Shown here: positions 60,542 to 64,000 of the stretch, one piece after another
Numbering within the stretch: position 1 is the first letter of the stretch
Layout of the letters: each line of letters begins with the position of its first letter
Origin: Acidobacteriaceae bacterium
GTDB lineage: Bacteria; Acidobacteriota; Terriglobia; Terriglobales; Acidobacteriaceae
Direction of reading: 5' to 3'
Length of the DNA: 64,000 nt
Assembly (NCBI GenBank): GCA_025360645.1
Contig: JANYBT010000044.1
Coordinates: 24,934-88,933 of the forward strand
Position numbers and translations under genes: made by a program
The notes under the pieces: model-generated
Database searches by the model: none
Seen by the model: the letters and a program-made list of their open reading frames with translations, nothing else
What the model was told of the DNA's origin: nothing

Positions 60542-61381
60542 GTGCCATCTTTTGGGGAAGGGCTGAAAAAAGAGCGGGAGTCGCGAGGTATCACGCTCGA
60601 CCAAGTCTCGATCTCCACGAAGGTCAGCACCCGCCTGCTCCGCGCTCTGGAGGAAGAACAGTTTGATCAGCTTCCGGGCGGTGTTTTCAATAGGGGCTTT
60701 GTACGGGCATACTCGAGCTATCTGGGTCTGGACGCTCAGACGTGGGTCGCCGCATACATGGAGGCCGCCGGAGAAGAACGCCCTCCGCAGCAGGACGTCC
60801 TGGTGCAATCGACGTCGAGCTTCGGTGAAGAACTGGCAGGATGGCTCTCGGGCTTGCCCTGGGGATCGCTCGGCTTGGCGCTTTTGTTGATACTGCTAGC
60901 GGGGGCTCTGTGGATGTACAAGCGAAAGCACGACACGCCGAAGCCGCCCGCCGCAGCCATATCTCAGGTGGCCAGTCCTAACCCTGCTCCGGTGCAATCC
61001 ACTGCAACGCTTGCGAACCCGATCGTGCCGCCAGCCACAAGCACGGCCGGAGAGTTGATACCAGTGTCTGTACCGACGCCTGTCGCTACCATCGCAGTGA
61101 CGCCTGCTGTAAAAGAGGACCACCCCGGTCAGTTCTCGGTTCTGGTGCAGGCCCGCGCCCGCTGCTGGATCCTGGAGACTCATGACGGCCAGACGTCAGA
61201 GGCCATCCTGAATCCAGGCGGACAGCAACTGATTCATGCCTCGAAGGTCATCGCGGTAAAGGTGGGGAACGCGGGCGGCGTCACTCTGGCATTCAACGGC
61301 AAACCGGTACCTGTCGAGGCTACGCCGGGAGGCGTGCGGATCTACCGGTTTACTCCGAGCGGGCTCGCCGAGACACAATAA
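60542..61381 (+). CDS. RodZ-like protein: HTH, TM helix and DUF4115
   Basis: 279 residues from GTG 60542, with GGGGGAAG just upstream. The cytoplasmic Xre-type HTH (about 4-70) reads FGEGLKKERESRGITLDQVS and ALEEEQFDQLPGGVFNRGFV, typical of RodZ. A TM helix (about 100-120), a Pro/Ala/Thr-rich periplasmic linker and a C-terminal DUF4115 beta domain (VLVQARARCWILETHDGQTS) follow. RodZ links MreB to the cell wall machinery. No mreB neighbour is seen. Confidence 0.88.
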   Translation: MPSFGEGLKKERESRGITLDQVSISTKVSTRLLRALEEEQFDQLPGGVFNRGFVRAYSSYLGLDAQTWVAAYMEAAGEERPPQQDVLVQSTSSFGEELAGWLSGLPWGSLGLALLLILLAGALWMYKRKHDTPKPPAAAISQVASPNPAPVQSTATLANPIVPPATSTAGELIPVSVPTPVATIAVTPAVKEDHPGQFSVLVQARARCWILETHDGQTSEAILNPGGQQLIHASKVIAVKVGNAGGVTLAFNGKPVPVEATPGGVRIYRFTPSGLAETQ

Positions 61382-61633
61382 AAAGCCGCGCCTGCCAGGC
61401 CCACAAATATTTTCTTTTCTACTCTCAACCCCGGTTTTCTCCTGCTTAACCCTGCGCTTTCGCCTTCCACTGCGATTTTCGCCAGGACGAGCGAAAGTCG
61501 CACCAGACCTGACATTGCACCGCCATTCTCCATCGAGTAACATTTGAGAGGAAAGATTAAGAGAAATTTTCCCGGGGTCGGAGTGTGGCTGTTCCCGCCG
61601 GACGCCTGCGGAATTTCAGAAGGAGATAGCAAA

Positions 61634-64000
<2,367 letters not shown>

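Noticed and set aside
60363..60548. 61-residue minus-strand frame with a hydrophobic start, between the NtrC-like and RodZ-like genes
   Set aside because: It overlaps the RodZ start and its ribosome binding site, the rest has no protein-like composition, and no Shine-Dalgarno sequence stands before it.
61382..61633. SAM riboswitch upstream of metK, or SAH riboswitch upstream of ahcY (62819-62885)
   Set aside because: I could not find the conserved core or helices of known SAM or SAH riboswitch classes in either leader.

Overview
The window looks like a stretch of chromosome from a GC-rich Gram-negative bacterium, most likely an acidobacterium. This is inferred from gene content, not from a search. 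The pointers are two futalosine-pathway menaquinone genes, a secreted GloVer-type repeat protein, large secreted Ig-like/beta-propeller proteins, a pil/gsp assembly cluster with a minor-pseudopilin-like last gene, and a LolA-like carrier. I see no transposase, integrase, phage gene or CRISPR array. About 54 protein genes and one tRNA-Leu can be supported.

Layout. 1-8263, minus strand: edge of an FAD oxidoreductase gene, a 1476-residue secreted propeller protein, and a MacA / MacB-ATPase / MacB-permease efflux operon. 8460-11526, plus strand: a Mop-domain regulator with modABC (molybdate uptake). 11533-17554, minus: a GT39-like glycosyltransferase, a DUF3467 protein and two tandem paralogous secreted proteins. 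17709-20452: tRNA-Leu, a GloVer protein, a small membrane protein and an IscA/ErpA-type Fe-S protein. 20465-27921, minus: pilus/type II secretion genes in the order LolA-like, GspF/PilC, GspE/PilB, PilM, PilN, PilO, PilP-like, pseudopilin, most of them tightly abutting. 28097-32514: methyltransferase, Tat-exported metallophosphoesterase, several interspersed repeats, an unusual operon (two-helix membrane protein, 35-residue polyproline peptide, AbrB-like regulator) and two small membrane proteins. 32627-38950: Gfo/Idh/MocA oxidoreductase, secreted propeller, formaldehyde-dehydrogenase-like ADH, PurQ, a three-helix membrane protein and a HAD phosphatase. 39146-48643: MqnA, DprA, TopA, two hypothetical proteins, BioY, MqnD, alpha/beta hydrolase, M20 peptidase. 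48758-55754: YyaL-like thioredoxin-fold protein, CBS protein, DUF58, DedA, alpha/beta hydrolase, class III aminotransferase. 56022-64000, plus: a sigma54-type promoter, a PDZ/7TM/GAF/PAS histidine kinase, an NtrC-family activator, a RodZ-like protein, MetK and AhcY (cut by the window end).

The most interesting observations are: (i) the 30220-31128 operon, where a two-helix SLATT-like protein overlaps by ATGA with a peptide ending in fifteen prolines and three lysines, followed four bases later by an AbrB-type reading frame; (ii) a near-consensus -24/-12 promoter in front of the kinase/NtrC operon, which suggests autoregulation; (iii) short degenerate tandem repeats (7, 14 and 16 bp units) in gene-start regions, two of which include the start codons of gspF and pilM; (iv) in-frame octapeptide repeats at the N-terminus of DprA; and (v) several families of interspersed palindromic or direct repeats between genes.
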